Source: REEB426 sp964551975
GTDB lineage: Bacteria; Actinomycetota; Actinomycetes; S36-B12
Length of the DNA: 31,101 nucleotides
NCBI GenBank assembly: GCA_964551975.1
Contig: CAZKFI010000025.1
Coordinates: 1-31,101, forward strand
Reading direction: 5' to 3'
Shown here: positions 24,939 through 31,101 of the stretch, in pieces
How positions within the stretch are numbered: the stretch's first letter is position 1
Layout of the letters: every line of letters begins with the position of its first letter
The notes under the pieces: generated by a model
Told to the model about the DNA's origin: nothing
Seen by the model: only the letters and a program-made list of their open reading frames with translations
Database searches by the model: none
Position numbers and translations under genes: made by a program

Positions 24939-25789
24939 GCGATCACCTGCGGCTTCGAGCAGCGGTGCTTGGATCCCCCGTTTCGCATAGCCGCTCACCT
25001 GCCCTCCACCGTGCTGCCTATCGATCATTAGGGATCGACTGGCAATACGACGCGATCGAGGTACCCGAGGGTGGGCTTGCTGAATTCCTAGGAGGGTGTG
25101 GTCCGCAGTGGATCGGCTTTTCTCTCACAATGCCTCTCAAGGATGAAGCCTGGGCAATCGCCACCGCGCGTGAAGAGACCGCGGAACTGACCGAGTGCGC
25201 AAACACCCTGGTCCGCTCCGTTGACGGCTGGTTCGCCGCAAATACGGATGTGGATGGCCTAGTGACAGCTATCCAGTTGGCGTTACAGGATGCCGCCATG
25301 GCTGGTGCACAACAGCGGCTGGGGAATAGCTTCCCCGGCACGGCGCTCATTGTGGGCTCTGGCGCCACTGCACGCAGCGCAGCCGTTGCAGCGGCCCGTT
25401 TGGGTATCACACAGTTACGCATCTGTGCGCGAAACGCTCGTACCAGTCTGCAGGTCCTTGAAGTTGCACAGCGTGCGGGACTGGCTGATGTTCGTTTAGC
25501 CCCACTTGAAGAGCTTCCCGCCTCGCTAGACGGGGTTGATTTGTGCATCAGCACCCTGCCGGGGCCGAGCAGTGCGCAGTTGCTGCACCTGTTCGGTACC
25601 GAACCACAACACAGCGTCCTGCTTGACGTGGCCTACAACCCTTGGCCCAGCGCCCTGGCTGAAGCTTGGCTAGGCGCCTTCCAGATCAGCGGGCTGGAGA
25701 TGCTGCTTTGGCAGGCCGTGAAGCAGGTTGAGCTGATGAGCGGGCAAAGGCCTTCCGTTCAGCTGATGCGTGAAGCACTGATCACCTAG
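24935..25789 (+). CDS. aroE: Shikimate dehydrogenase AroE, probable CTG start
   Basis: 284 residues if read from CTG at 24935. NADP-dependent reduction of 3-dehydroshikimate to shikimate. Motifs: GSPVSHSRSP (shikimate-binding Ser pair), TMPLKDEA with the catalytic Lys, NTDVDG with the catalytic Asp, the nucleotide loop VGSGATARSAA, and the C-terminal LLWQAVKQVELMSGQ. A conventional start would be the GTG at 24965, but it has no ribosome site and removes the residues before AAVLGSP that form the first strand. Reading upstream in frame gives LSDHLRLRAAVLGSP from a CTG overlapping the mltG stop (CTGA), with GGGAG seven bases before. I therefore place the start there; GTG 24965 remains the alternative. 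Confidence 0.9.
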   Translation: MSDHLRLRAAVLGSPVSHSRSPALHRAAYRSLGIDWQYDAIEVPEGGLAEFLGGCGPQWIGFSLTMPLKDEAWAIATAREETAELTECANTLVRSVDGWFAANTDVDGLVTAIQLALQDAAMAGAQQRLGNSFPGTALIVGSGATARSAAVAAARLGITQLRICARNARTSLQVLEVAQRAGLADVRLAPLEELPASLDGVDLCISTLPGPSSAQLLHLFGTEPQHSVLLDVAYNPWPSALAEAWLGAFQISGLEMLLWQAVKQVELMSGQRPSVQLMREALIT

Positions 25790-25812
25790 AGCCTGGCTAA
25801 CGGGGGATACAG

Positions 25813-26286
25813 ATGTCTGTTCTGCCCTGGATCGTGTTCCTCGCATTCGCGCTACCCCTGGGCTGGATCGATGCGCGAGAACACCGGCTACCGAATCGCC
25901 TGGTTCTGCTCGCCGTCCCCTGTGCTGCACTAGCGATGTCGGCGACAGCCGCTTTGACTGGGAACTGGCACAGCATGCTGCACGCCGTATTGGGCAGCCT
26001 CGTAACCTTTGCGGCACTCCTGGCCCTTGCCCTCGCAAGTCGCGGGGCACTGGGTATGGGCGACGTCAAACTCGGTCTCTTCACGGGTCTGTATTTGGGC
26101 TGGCTGGGATGGTGGGCCGTCTTTTGGGGAACGGTCCTTGGATTTGTGCTCGGAGCCGGCTGGGCAGCAGTGCTTCTTCTAGGTGGTCGTGCGAACCGAG
26201 GGACACCCATCCCCTTGGGGCCATTTCTCCTCGGCGCAGTAGCCATAGTGGGCCTGATCGACGCCTCGCCATGGTGGTCCCGCTGA
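25813..26286 (+). CDS. Small type IV prepilin peptidase (A24 family), peptidase domain only
   Basis: 157 residues, almost wholly hydrophobic with about five to six membrane helices. Aspartyl peptidase of the GxGD type that trims class III signal peptides of type IV pilin-like proteins. The two catalytic Asp are visible: Asp20 in GWIDAREHRLPNRL and Asp84 in GMGDVKLG. The N-terminal methylase domain of full-length PilD is missing, as in the short forms often placed between aroE and aroC in Actinobacteria. The ATG is preceded by GGGGGAT. No pilin gene is in the window, so its substrate is elsewhere. Confidence 0.88.
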   Translation: MSVLPWIVFLAFALPLGWIDAREHRLPNRLVLLAVPCAALAMSATAALTGNWHSMLHAVLGSLVTFAALLALALASRGALGMGDVKLGLFTGLYLGWLGWWAVFWGTVLGFVLGAGWAAVLLLGGRANRGTPIPLGPFLLGAVAIVGLIDASPWWSR

Positions 26287-26324
26287 TCCTGTAGGGACTG
26301 CAGCAGATCTGAAAGGATGGGGCA

Positions 26325-27563
26325 ATGCTGCGCTGGCTTACCGCCGGTGAATCCCATGGCCCGGCCCTCGTCGCCATTGCCGAAGGATTCCCCGCCGGAA
26401 TCTCCGTTACGACGGCCGATATTGGCCGTGACCTCGCTCGGCGGCGACTAGGGGCCGGACGTGGCGCCCGGATGAAGTTCGAAGAGGACGTCGTTCGAAT
26501 CCTCGGCGGGGTGCGCCATGGCAGCACCATGGGGGGGCCTGTCGCAGTCGAGATCGCCAACACGGAGTGGCCCAAGTGGGAGACCGTCATGTCCGCGGAC
26601 CCTGTGGATCCCGAAATTCTCGCTGGCCTAGCACGCTCAGCGCCGCTAACTCGACCACGTCCCGGGCATGCAGATTTGGTGGGCATGCAGAAGTACGGAT
26701 TTGAAGATGCCCGCCCGATACTGGAGCGTGCCAGTGCCCGTGAGACAGCAGCCCGGGTAGGACTCGGTGCCGTCGCTCGGGCATTCTTGGAGCAAGCGGC
26801 TGGGATCTTGGTTCTGAGCCATGTTGTGCGTATCGGCCCGGTCGCCCTCCCCGATGGCCAGGTACCCACCGCTGATGATGGAGAGCGCATCGATGCCGAC
26901 CCCGTGCGCTGCTTGGATCCGACAACCAGCCTTGCGATGCAGGAGGAAATTAGCCTCGCTCACCGAGAGGGCGACACACTGGGTGGTGTTGTCGAGGTGG
27001 TTGCCCTGGGAGTACCGCCGGGGCTGGGCAGCCATGTGCATGGTGACCGCCGAATCGACGCGCGACTGGCAAGTGCCCTCATGGGCATTCAGGCCATCAA
27101 AGGCGTAGAGGTTGGTGACGGCTTCCTCTTGGCTGAACGTCGTGGATCACAAGCCCAGGATGAGATTGTCCGCGATGGAGCAGCATTGCGACGAACTTCT
27201 GGCCGATCCGGTGGCACAGAGGGCGGCATGACCACGGGTGAGACTCTGCGCGTTCGCGCCGCAATGAAGCCAATCTCCACAATTCCACGTGCTCTGCGCA
27301 CCGTAGATGTGACCACCGGCGAGTCTGCGCAGGCAATCAACCAGCGATCGGATGTCTGCGCAGTACCAGCGGCCGGAGTGGTGGCCGAAGCCATGGTGCT
27401 GCTCACTCTGGCTGATGCGTTGCTCGAAAAATTTGGCGGCGACAGTATCGTTGAGATTCGTCGCAATCTGTCTGGGTATCTTGCTGGACTGGCCAACGCG
27501 GGGTTGGCGGGACAGGAATCTTGGGTATCTGAGGCATCACTGCACGATTCACTTGGGTCATGA
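26325..27563 (+). CDS. aroC: Chorismate synthase
   Basis: 412 residues. Converts EPSP to chorismate using reduced FMN, the last step of the shikimate pathway. Motifs: TAGESHGPAL at the start, RPGHADL, RASARETAARVGLGAVAR, LASALMGIQAIKGVEVGDGF and QRSDVCAVPAAGVV near the C-terminus. The usual TNRAGG-x-EGG-x-TNG block reads TSGRSGGTEGGMTTG here, so two Asn near the FMN site are changed; the rest is standard. GGATGGGG precedes the ATG. The end overlaps aroK by 4 bases (ATGA), coupling the two. Confidence 0.96.
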   Translation: MLRWLTAGESHGPALVAIAEGFPAGISVTTADIGRDLARRRLGAGRGARMKFEEDVVRILGGVRHGSTMGGPVAVEIANTEWPKWETVMSADPVDPEILAGLARSAPLTRPRPGHADLVGMQKYGFEDARPILERASARETAARVGLGAVARAFLEQAAGILVLSHVVRIGPVALPDGQVPTADDGERIDADPVRCLDPTTSLAMQEEISLAHREGDTLGGVVEVVALGVPPGLGSHVHGDRRIDARLASALMGIQAIKGVEVGDGFLLAERRGSQAQDEIVRDGAALRRTSGRSGGTEGGMTTGETLRVRAAMKPISTIPRALRTVDVTTGESAQAINQRSDVCAVPAAGVVAEAMVLLTLADALLEKFGGDSIVEIRRNLSGYLAGLANAGLAGQESWVSEASLHDSLGS

Positions 27564-28084
27564 GCGAATCTGGCCCATTGCTGGTACTCATGGGCGCCCC
27601 CGGTTCCGGAAAGTCCACCGTCGGCAAACTGCTCGCAAGCATCACCGGGGCGACACTGATAGATACCGATGAGGCGATCGAGCAAAACGAAGGCCGCAGC
27701 GTGGCAGAAATCTTTGTCGAAGACGGTGAGCCATTCTTTCGACGCCTTGAGGCTCAAGCCGTGGCCTCAGCGATCGAGCAGCCCCAAAGCATCGTTTCGC
27801 TGGGAGGTGGTGCCGTACTCGATCCACACACGCGACAGGTCCTGAAGGATCAGCCCGTCGTTTGGCTTCAAATATCGGCAGAGGTAGCAAGTCGCAGGGT
27901 TGGTATGCAGGCGCCGCGTCCTCTGCTGGTAGGGAATGTACGGACTCGAATGATTACCCTCATGGCCGAACGGGAGCCCATCTACCGTGAATTGGCCAAG
28001 ATGCAGATTGCCACAGACGACCGCGATCCAGGGGAGGTCGCTCAGGAGATCATTGACTGGTTGCGGAACGCGGAGCGCTTATGA
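27560..28084 (+). CDS. aroK: Shikimate kinase
   Basis: 174 residues. Phosphorylates shikimate at O3 with ATP. P-loop GAPGSGKST at 12-20, shikimate-binding Asp in LIDTDEAIE, Arg in FFRRLEAQAV, LGGGAVL, lid residue in RPLLVG and the C-terminal Arg in EREPIYRELA. All catalytic residues are intact. It overlaps aroC in front and aroB behind, each by 4 bases (ATGA), so aroC, aroK and aroB are translated as a unit. Confidence 0.96.
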   Translation: MSESGPLLVLMGAPGSGKSTVGKLLASITGATLIDTDEAIEQNEGRSVAEIFVEDGEPFFRRLEAQAVASAIEQPQSIVSLGGGAVLDPHTRQVLKDQPVVWLQISAEVASRRVGMQAPRPLLVGNVRTRMITLMAEREPIYRELAKMQIATDDRDPGEVAQEIIDWLRNAERL

Positions 28085-29208
28085 CGAACTCGTCGATAAC
28101 CAACGCAAGCCAGATTGAGGTGCAGGCTGAGCGCACGTACCAGGTGCGGGTAGGGCGGGAAATCCTTGGTCTGCTCCCCGAACTGCTTGCTGGCGCATCC
28201 CGTGTCGCAATCGTCGTCCCAGAAACGCTCACCGTTCATGCCCGACGGAAGGTATCTGACGCCTGCGATGCTTTGGGTGACGCCGGGTATGAAACGCACG
28301 TCCTTCCCGTTCCTGATGGGGAACAGGCAAAAACTGTGGCGGTGCTCGAGCGTTGTTGGGAACTTTTGGGGAGTTGGAGCCTCACTCGCAACGATGCCAT
28401 CGTGGGGCTGGGTGGCGGAACCGCAACAGATCTAGCGGGCTTCCTTGCAGCGACTTGGCTACGTGGTGTTCGCTATGTCCAAGTACCCACAACATTGCTG
28501 GCCATGGTTGATGCCAGCGTTGGGGGCAAGACTGGTATCAATACCGCAAGCGGAAAGAACCTGGTTGGTGCTTTCTACAGCCCTGTCGGTGTCCTCTGCG
28601 ATCTGACCTTTCTGGACTCTCTGCCGGTGATTGACCTGCAGTCCGGCATGGCCGCGGTCGTCAAAGTTGGCCTCACCTGTGATCCCCACATCATTTCGCT
28701 GCTGCAATCGAACGGTGCAGCGGCAACTGATCCAACGTCGCCAGTGCTGCGCGAGTTGATCGAGCGCGCGATAGCGGTGAAGGCGGCAGTGGTAGGGGAC
28801 GACTTCCTAGAGATCGCCTCGAGCGTGGCTCCGGGTGAGTTAGGCCGAGAAGTCCTGAACTACGGGCACACACTCGGTCACGCCATTGAACGCGTCGAAC
28901 ACTACACCTGGCGTCATGGCGCAGCCATTTCCGTTGGGATGGTTTTTGCCGCAGAACTCGCACATGCCGGGGGATTTCTTGATCAAGCAGGTGTCGCTCT
29001 CCATCGTGAGCTCCTCGGAGCCCTCGAACTCCCCTTGAGCTACCCCGGCGATCGGTGGGCACCGTTGCTTGAGGCCATGCAACGCGACAAGAAGACCCGA
29101 GGCAGCTCACTGCGTTTCGTCGTCCTCCACGGTCTGGGCAATCCGCAGCCCTGGCGCGATCCCGACCCTGAGTCACTTCGTGCCGCCTATTCAGCGATTT
29201 CACGCTAG
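28081..29208 (+). CDS. aroB: 3-dehydroquinate synthase with Ala in place of the metal-ligand Glu
   Basis: 375 residues. NAD- and divalent-metal-dependent cyclisation of DAHP to 3-dehydroquinate. Conserved blocks are present: GLGGGTATDLAGF, DASVGGKTGIN (144-154), KNLVGAF, LNYGHTLGHAIE (259-270), RHGAAISVGM and RDKKTRGSSLRFVVL. One key position is abnormal: the family motif G-x-A-E-V-(I/V)-K, in which the Glu binds the metal, reads GMAAVVK (189-195), with Ala192 from GCG at 28654-28656. GAG would need one base change. The two His ligands and Lys195 are intact, and the gene is otherwise normal, so I keep the name; activity is uncertain or the base may be an error. The ATG overlaps aroK. Confidence 0.93.
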   Translation: MTNSSITNASQIEVQAERTYQVRVGREILGLLPELLAGASRVAIVVPETLTVHARRKVSDACDALGDAGYETHVLPVPDGEQAKTVAVLERCWELLGSWSLTRNDAIVGLGGGTATDLAGFLAATWLRGVRYVQVPTTLLAMVDASVGGKTGINTASGKNLVGAFYSPVGVLCDLTFLDSLPVIDLQSGMAAVVKVGLTCDPHIISLLQSNGAAATDPTSPVLRELIERAIAVKAAVVGDDFLEIASSVAPGELGREVLNYGHTLGHAIERVEHYTWRHGAAISVGMVFAAELAHAGGFLDQAGVALHRELLGALELPLSYPGDRWAPLLEAMQRDKKTRGSSLRFVVLHGLGNPQPWRDPDPESLRAAYSAISR

Positions 29209-29215
29209 ACCGGCG

Positions 29216-29221
29216 TAGGCT
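29216..29221 (+). promoter_or_regulatory. Candidate -10 element before aroQ
   Basis: TAGGCT fits TANNNT and lies nine bases before the aroQ ATG in the 22-base aroB-aroQ gap. There is no good ribosome site there, so a near-leaderless transcript is possible. One short match in a small gap is weak evidence. Confidence 0.25.
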
Positions 29222-29230
29222 GGGCGAGTT

Positions 29231-29665
29231 ATGGACGTTCTGATTCTCAATGGCCCGAATCTCAACCGTCTCGGCACACGTGAGCCGGAGGTGTACGGCT
29301 CGCACACCTACGCTGATCTCGTAGCCGCATGCCAAGACGAAGCTACAAGATTGAGCTTGGTTGTCGAGGTGCGACAAACTCAGTCAGAGGGTGAACTTAT
29401 TACCTGGTTACATGAGGCAGCGGACCGTGGTCTTGATGTGATCTTGAACCCCGCAGCATTCACCCACTACTCGCTGGCCGTCCGCGATGCTTGCGCCATG
29501 GTGACCGGGCATCTCATAGAGGTTCACCTGACTAATATCTCGGCCCGCGAATCCTTTCGGCATCAATCTGTCACGGCTGCGCAGGCACTTGGGGTGATTG
29601 CAGGCTTCGGAGTTAACTCCTATCGCTTGGCGCTGCAGGCAATCGCGCTCTCACGTGCCTCCTGA
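29231..29665 (+). CDS. aroQ: Type II 3-dehydroquinate dehydratase
   Basis: 144 residues, the usual size for the dodecameric type II enzyme. Dehydrates 3-dehydroquinate to 3-dehydroshikimate. Motifs: ILNGPNLNRLGTREPEVYG with Arg17 and Tyr22, RQTQSEGELI, NPAAFTHYSLAVRDA (Asn and catalytic His), and IEVHLTNISARESFRHQS (Glu, His, Arg). Compared with the common NPGAYTH and EVHISN-x-HARE blocks there are small changes (Gly to Ala, Tyr to Phe, Ser to Thr, and Ser for the non-catalytic His), but the acid/base residues are kept. Its 3' end overlaps the following peptidase gene by 11 bases. Confidence 0.94.
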   Translation: MDVLILNGPNLNRLGTREPEVYGSHTYADLVAACQDEATRLSLVVEVRQTQSEGELITWLHEAADRGLDVILNPAAFTHYSLAVRDACAMVTGHLIEVHLTNISARESFRHQSVTAAQALGVIAGFGVNSYRLALQAIALSRAS

Positions 29666-30764
29666 AGGTGTGTTCTTCGAACGACGAAATGTCGTTCGCG
29701 ACCACGTCGCCAAGGGTTGGCCTGCCGGAGCTGCGTTCATTGCCGCCACACCGCCCAACGTCTACTACCTCACTGGGCTGTGGTCCAGTAACGCCGCGGT
29801 GCTCATCGCACCAGATGGTCTTGACGTTCTCTGCACTGATGGTCGATACGCCGAACGTGCCAGGAGCGTGGCGTCCAACTGTGAGGTCCTAACTGCCCGT
29901 GGGTGCATACCGACACTCATAGAAGTCTGCAGCGATCGAGGGCTCCGCGCCGTCCTGTTAGAGGAGCAACTGCCGTACGGAGTAATCAACTCACTCTCCA
30001 AAGATCTTCCCATCACAACAAGTGGAGCTCTCGTAGAGCAATTTCGCCTTATCAAGGACGAGTACGAAGTCATGGCACTTCGTAGGGCCTGTCAGATCAC
30101 TGCTGAGGCATTCACGCACATCGCGTCGATTATTCGGGTCGGTGACACCGAAATAGCTATTGCGCGCCGGTTGGAGGCGCTCTTCGGGGAGCTAGGTGCC
30201 GAGGATCGTGCATTTCCTTCGATCGTGGCGGCGGGCCCGAACTCTGCGGTGCCGCACCATCAGCCGAGTAATCGCCCACTTGAGGCCGGGGATCTCCTAG
30301 TGATTGATGCCGGAGCTCTTGTAGCCGGCTATCACGCGGATATGACCCGAACGTTCAGCGTGGCTACTGCGCCGACAGCACAGGACGCCGCTTGGCAAGA
30401 GGTCGTGCAGCGGGCACGCGAAGCGGCTGTGGCTGCGTGTATGCCCGGAACACCCATTGACCGATTGGATCAGGCAGCACGCGAGATCTTGGACCAAAGT
30501 CCATACCGGGGTTGGATGCACCACGGCCTTGGCCACGGGGTGGGATTGCAGATTCATGAGGCTCCAATGCTCACCGGTGGCAGCAACCACACCGTCCAGA
30601 CGGGCATGGTGATGGCGATTGAGCCAGGGATTTATAGGCAAGGTGTGGGTGGCGTGCGGATTGAGGACTCGTTCTTGGTAACGGGCGATGGCCCACAGGT
30701 GCTCACGTCCCTAGTCGAAGTCGAGGTGGACATTGGCATTCGCCCAGTGGGCGAGGCGTCATGA
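29655..30764 (+). CDS. pepQ: M24 family Xaa-Pro-type aminopeptidase
   Basis: 369 residues from GTG at 29655. Dimetal peptidase of the pita-bread fold that removes residues before proline. An N-terminal creatinase-like domain (about 1-125) precedes the catalytic domain. Metal ligands: Asp in VIDAGALVAGYHADMTR (both Asp), His in HGLGHGVGLQIHEAP, Glu in AIEPGIY and Glu in VRIEDSFLV. The start is uncertain: GTG 29655 overlaps aroQ, GTG 29670 is also possible, and neither has a clean ribosome site; an ATG at 29598 is too far inside aroQ. PepP and PepQ are not separable from sequence alone. The placement between aroQ and efp is the standard actinobacterial one. Confidence 0.9.
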   Translation: MPPEGVFFERRNVVRDHVAKGWPAGAAFIAATPPNVYYLTGLWSSNAAVLIAPDGLDVLCTDGRYAERARSVASNCEVLTARGCIPTLIEVCSDRGLRAVLLEEQLPYGVINSLSKDLPITTSGALVEQFRLIKDEYEVMALRRACQITAEAFTHIASIIRVGDTEIAIARRLEALFGELGAEDRAFPSIVAAGPNSAVPHHQPSNRPLEAGDLLVIDAGALVAGYHADMTRTFSVATAPTAQDAAWQEVVQRAREAAVAACMPGTPIDRLDQAAREILDQSPYRGWMHHGLGHGVGLQIHEAPMLTGGSNHTVQTGMVMAIEPGIYRQGVGGVRIEDSFLVTGDGPQVLTSLVEVEVDIGIRPVGEAS

Positions 30765-30782
30765 AGTCCTGAGTGGCATCGA

Positions 30783-30788
30783 TACCCT
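30783..30788 (+). promoter_or_regulatory. Candidate -10 element for efp
   Basis: TACCCT matches TANNNT in the 60-base gap before efp and would give a leader of about 30 bases that includes GAGGGAG. No -35 is clear. efp is often expressed separately from the aro genes, which makes a promoter here plausible. Confidence 0.25.
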
Positions 30789-30824
30789 TGGCCCAAGAGT
30801 TCAGTTCGAAGAGGGAGACGTTCG

Positions 30825-31101
30825 GTGGCAACCACAAATGACCTGAAGAATGGCCTCGTGTTGAATCTCGATGGTCAGCTCTGGACGGTGGTCGAGTTTC
30901 AGCATGTGAAGCCCGGCAAAGGTGGCGCATTTGTGCGCACCAAGCTGAAGAATGTCTTGTCCGGAAAGGTTGTGGACAAGACATTTAACGCCGGAGTCAA
31001 GGTCGAAACCGCAAACGTCGACAAGCGGGAGATGCAGTACCTCTACCGGGATGGTGACGACTGGGTGTTCATGGACGCTACAAGTTACGATCAGATCCCG
31101 G
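30825..31101 (+). CDS. efp: Elongation factor P (5' part, runs off the window)
   Basis: The first 92 codons are present; the gene continues past the window end. EF-P binds between the P and E sites and relieves stalling at polyproline. Reading from GTG at 30825 gives (M)ATTNDLKNGLVLNLDGQLW, the usual actinobacterial start, then the KOW-like domain I with the loop KPGKGGAF (29-36), Lys32 being the tip residue. Actinobacterial EF-P usually has Pro after KPGKG; here residue 34 is Gly. GAGGGAG lies eight bases before the GTG and fixes the start. A tandem OB-fold domain begins with VFMDATSYDQIP. It follows pepQ after 60 bases. Confidence 0.96.
   Translation, partial: MATTNDLKNGLVLNLDGQLWTVVEFQHVKPGKGGAFVRTKLKNVLSGKVVDKTFNAGVKVETANVDKREMQYLYRDGDDWVFMDATSYDQIP

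Noticed and set aside
29598..29654. Earlier ATG start for the Xaa-Pro peptidase.
   Set aside because: It would overlap aroQ by 68 bases and adds residues without family similarity.
1..31101. tRNA, rRNA, CRISPR arrays, insertion sequences, phage genes, riboswitches such as T-boxes before the synthetase genes.
   Set aside because: None was recognisable; intergenic spaces are mostly below 150 bases and hold no cloverleaf, spacer array, transposase or T-box sequence that I can see.

Overview
The window is a stretch of bacterial chromosome, high in G+C and almost fully coding. It most likely comes from an uncultured or draft-assembled actinobacterium (Actinomycetota). Three things point there: the gene order yajC-secD-secF-rel ... 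hisS-aspS ... rarA-alaS-ruvX-mltG-aroE-prepilin peptidase-aroC-aroK-aroB-aroQ-pepQ-efp, which is the classic actinobacterial order; an actinobacterial-type EF-P and bifunctional Rel; and several promoters that look leaderless (TANNNT six or seven bases before the start codon). A run of ten Ns at 16391-16400 marks a scaffold gap. I see no rRNA, tRNA, CRISPR array, insertion sequence or phage gene, and no gene-free stretch longer than about 215 bases.

Layout. (1) 1-3011: the Sec accessory module, with the end of yajC, then secD and secF. (2) 3060-5318: bifunctional (p)ppGpp synthetase/hydrolase; the apt gene often found before it is absent. (3) 5350-7671, minus strand: a DUF349 coiled-coil protein and a membrane-anchored cyclophilin. 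(4) 7743-11703: an MBL-fold hydrolase, hisS and aspS, with a possible 51-residue membrane peptide on the opposite strand between the two synthetase genes. (5) 11917-19018: a branched-chain amino-acid-type ABC transporter operon (lipoprotein binding protein, two permeases, two ATPases) translationally coupled to a class V aminotransferase and a GNAT protein. It sits between aspS and rarA. A GlnR-like direct repeat lies upstream, and a 13-bp hairpin separates the binding-protein gene from the permeases. (6) 19054-24938: rarA, a small membrane protein, alaS, ruvX and mltG. (7) 24935-29665: shikimate pathway genes aroE, aroC, aroK, aroB and aroQ, with a small prepilin peptidase between aroE and aroC. 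(8) 29655-31101: an Xaa-Pro-type peptidase and the start of efp.

How they work together: blocks 1-4 and 6-8 are housekeeping (secretion, stringent response, tRNA charging, recombination, cell wall, aromatic amino acids, translation). Block 5 looks like an accessory nitrogen or amino-acid acquisition unit set into that backbone.

Points most worth a second look: AroB carries Ala where the family has the metal-binding Glu (single-base GAG to GCG type change); aroE seems to start at a CTG overlapping the mltG stop; the GlnR-like box and hairpin control signals of the transporter operon; an enlarged LivM; and the scaffold gap that hides the start of livF.
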